Below, piece by piece: positions 63,497 through 64,000 of a DNA stretch of 64,000 bases (positions are counted from its first letter, which is position 1; every line of letters begins with the position of its first letter). Origin of the DNA: Alkalihalobacillus sp. YIM B00296. Its GTDB lineage: Bacteria; Bacillota; Bacilli; Bacillales; Fictibacillaceae. Both the position numbers and the translations under genes were made by a program. The stretch is from contig NZ_JAIBLJ010000012.1 of NCBI RefSeq assembly GCF_020179385.1, positions 1 to 64,000 of the forward strand, in the 5' to 3' direction. The notes under the pieces were generated by a model. It saw only the letters and a list, made by a program, of their open reading frames with translations. It was not told the origin of the DNA and made no database searches.

Positions 63497-63784
63497 TTAT
63501 CTCGAATCAAATTTTTGTTGCAATGAGGAAGAAACAAGTCCAATTTTCGTTCGAAGCTCTTCATTTAAAGGTGTTTTTCCAAATTCCTTACCCACAACGG
63601 TCACTTTCCCCTCCGTAGGGTAATAATAGGCATTCAACATTTGTAGAAGTGCAGTTTTTCCTGCGCCATTTAAACCAAAAAGCATCCAATTTTCCCCTTT
63701 ATGTATCGTCCAATTTATGTTCTTTAAGATCCAGTTTTTATCCTTAACCAAAGATACATTTTCGAGATGTACAATCAAAATCAT
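63497..63784 (-). pseudogene. ABC transporter ATP-binding protein (YlmA-like), truncated after about 95 aa
   Basis: From ATG 63784, near AAAAGGAGT, the protein reads MILIVHLENVSLVKDKNWIL and has Walker A FGLNGAGKTALL. It ends at 63497 after IGLVSSSLQQKFDSR, before the Q-loop, signature and Walker B motifs. Its second half is missing; sequence between 63361 and 63497 shows no continuation. The N-terminus resembles YlmA-type ATPases. The 5' side of the frame extends to the window end but the upstream part has no domain similarity. Confidence 0.75.
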
Positions 63785-64000
63785 CATACTCCTTTTGGTC
63801 ATAATGTTTCGTTCTTTTATTATTTTGTTATGGAGTATATTCATTTTCCAAAGTTTGAGTATTAACCTTCTAACTCTTGTCTGGTATAGGCTATCGGGTA
63901 TCTTTTCAAATCCTCGGATCATTTTTAAGTGGAGGGTCGAAAGATTCCCAAGATACCTAAATATTTTAAAAATATCCTGAGTGTAACGCTTGTTCAGCAT

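Noticed and set aside
1-64000. tRNA or rRNA genes
   Set aside because: No CCA-ended cloverleaf arms (GGTTCGA-type T-arm with matching acceptor) and no 16S/23S conserved segments were found on either strand.

Overview
The window looks like chromosome of an endospore-forming Bacillaceae species. The evidence is a complete SpoVA-type spore operon, two YhcN/YlaJ spore lipoproteins, Bacillus-type TTG/GTG starts behind strong AGGAGG sites, a ZTP and a Mn2+ riboswitch, an argCJBD operon and IS3/IS21/IS1182 relics. No rRNA, tRNA or CRISPR array was seen. Base composition is mosaic by eye: about 29.6-33.4, 37.8-39.4, 52.9-55 and 56.2-60.5 kb are richer in G+C than the AT-rich accessory stretches.

Layout. 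0-2.9 kb: a YjzC-like small gene and a decayed polysaccharide/glycosyltransferase locus. 3.0-6.0 kb: a MerR-controlled cassette (tautomerase, CMD protein, MFS pump, anchored protein) with two single-base frameshifts. 6.4-8.0 kb: divergent SDR/TetR pair. 8.3-10.4 kb: scrapyard of a broken cupin gene, a chimeric GNAT/unknown-gene junction and an IS3 remnant. 10.6-14.3 kb: spoVA2mob-like operon (DUF1657, YhcN, SpoVAC, SpoVAD, SpoVAEb, DUF1657, DUF421). 14.4-16 kb: two small antisense genes and a second DUF421 protein. 16.5-20.3 kb: a 52-bp tandem repeat, a ZTP riboswitch with serA, and mqo. 20.8-29.2 kb: LD-carboxypeptidase, IS1182 relic, AbrB-type transporter with divergent LysR, TetR plus membrane protein, PhzF with a divergent LysR and a tiny secreted or membrane peptide between them. 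29.6-36.2 kb: ascorbate-type PTS with its PRD regulator, then an SSS symporter paired with an M24 protein whose metal ligands are changed. 36.5-46 kb: small metabolic genes, PhoD, a second PhzF, cyclase, YmaF, DinB, hydrolase, and several pseudogenes. 46-56 kb: secreted NucA/NucB-type nuclease, PaiB, Mn2+ riboswitch with TerC, small membrane proteins, secreted PheC-like protein, secreted EEP phosphatase, YhcN lipoprotein. 56.2-60.6 kb: argCJBD with an ARG box. 60.6-64 kb: IS21 relic that truncated a virginiamycin B lyase gene, metN with a broken metI, and a truncated ABC ATPase.

Themes. (1) Spore biology: the SpoVA-type operon with its three DUF1657 modules is the most coherent accessory system. 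(2) Long hairpin repeats ending GGGGCTGTCC/GGACAGCCCC sit between convergent gene ends and probably act as bidirectional terminators; the IS1182 relic ends in a similar sequence. (3) Frameshifts and truncations cluster in accessory stretches (0.5-10.4, 39.8-46 and 60.6-64 kb) while core operons are intact, which favours real gene decay over uniform sequencing error, though raw reads would be needed to settle each case.
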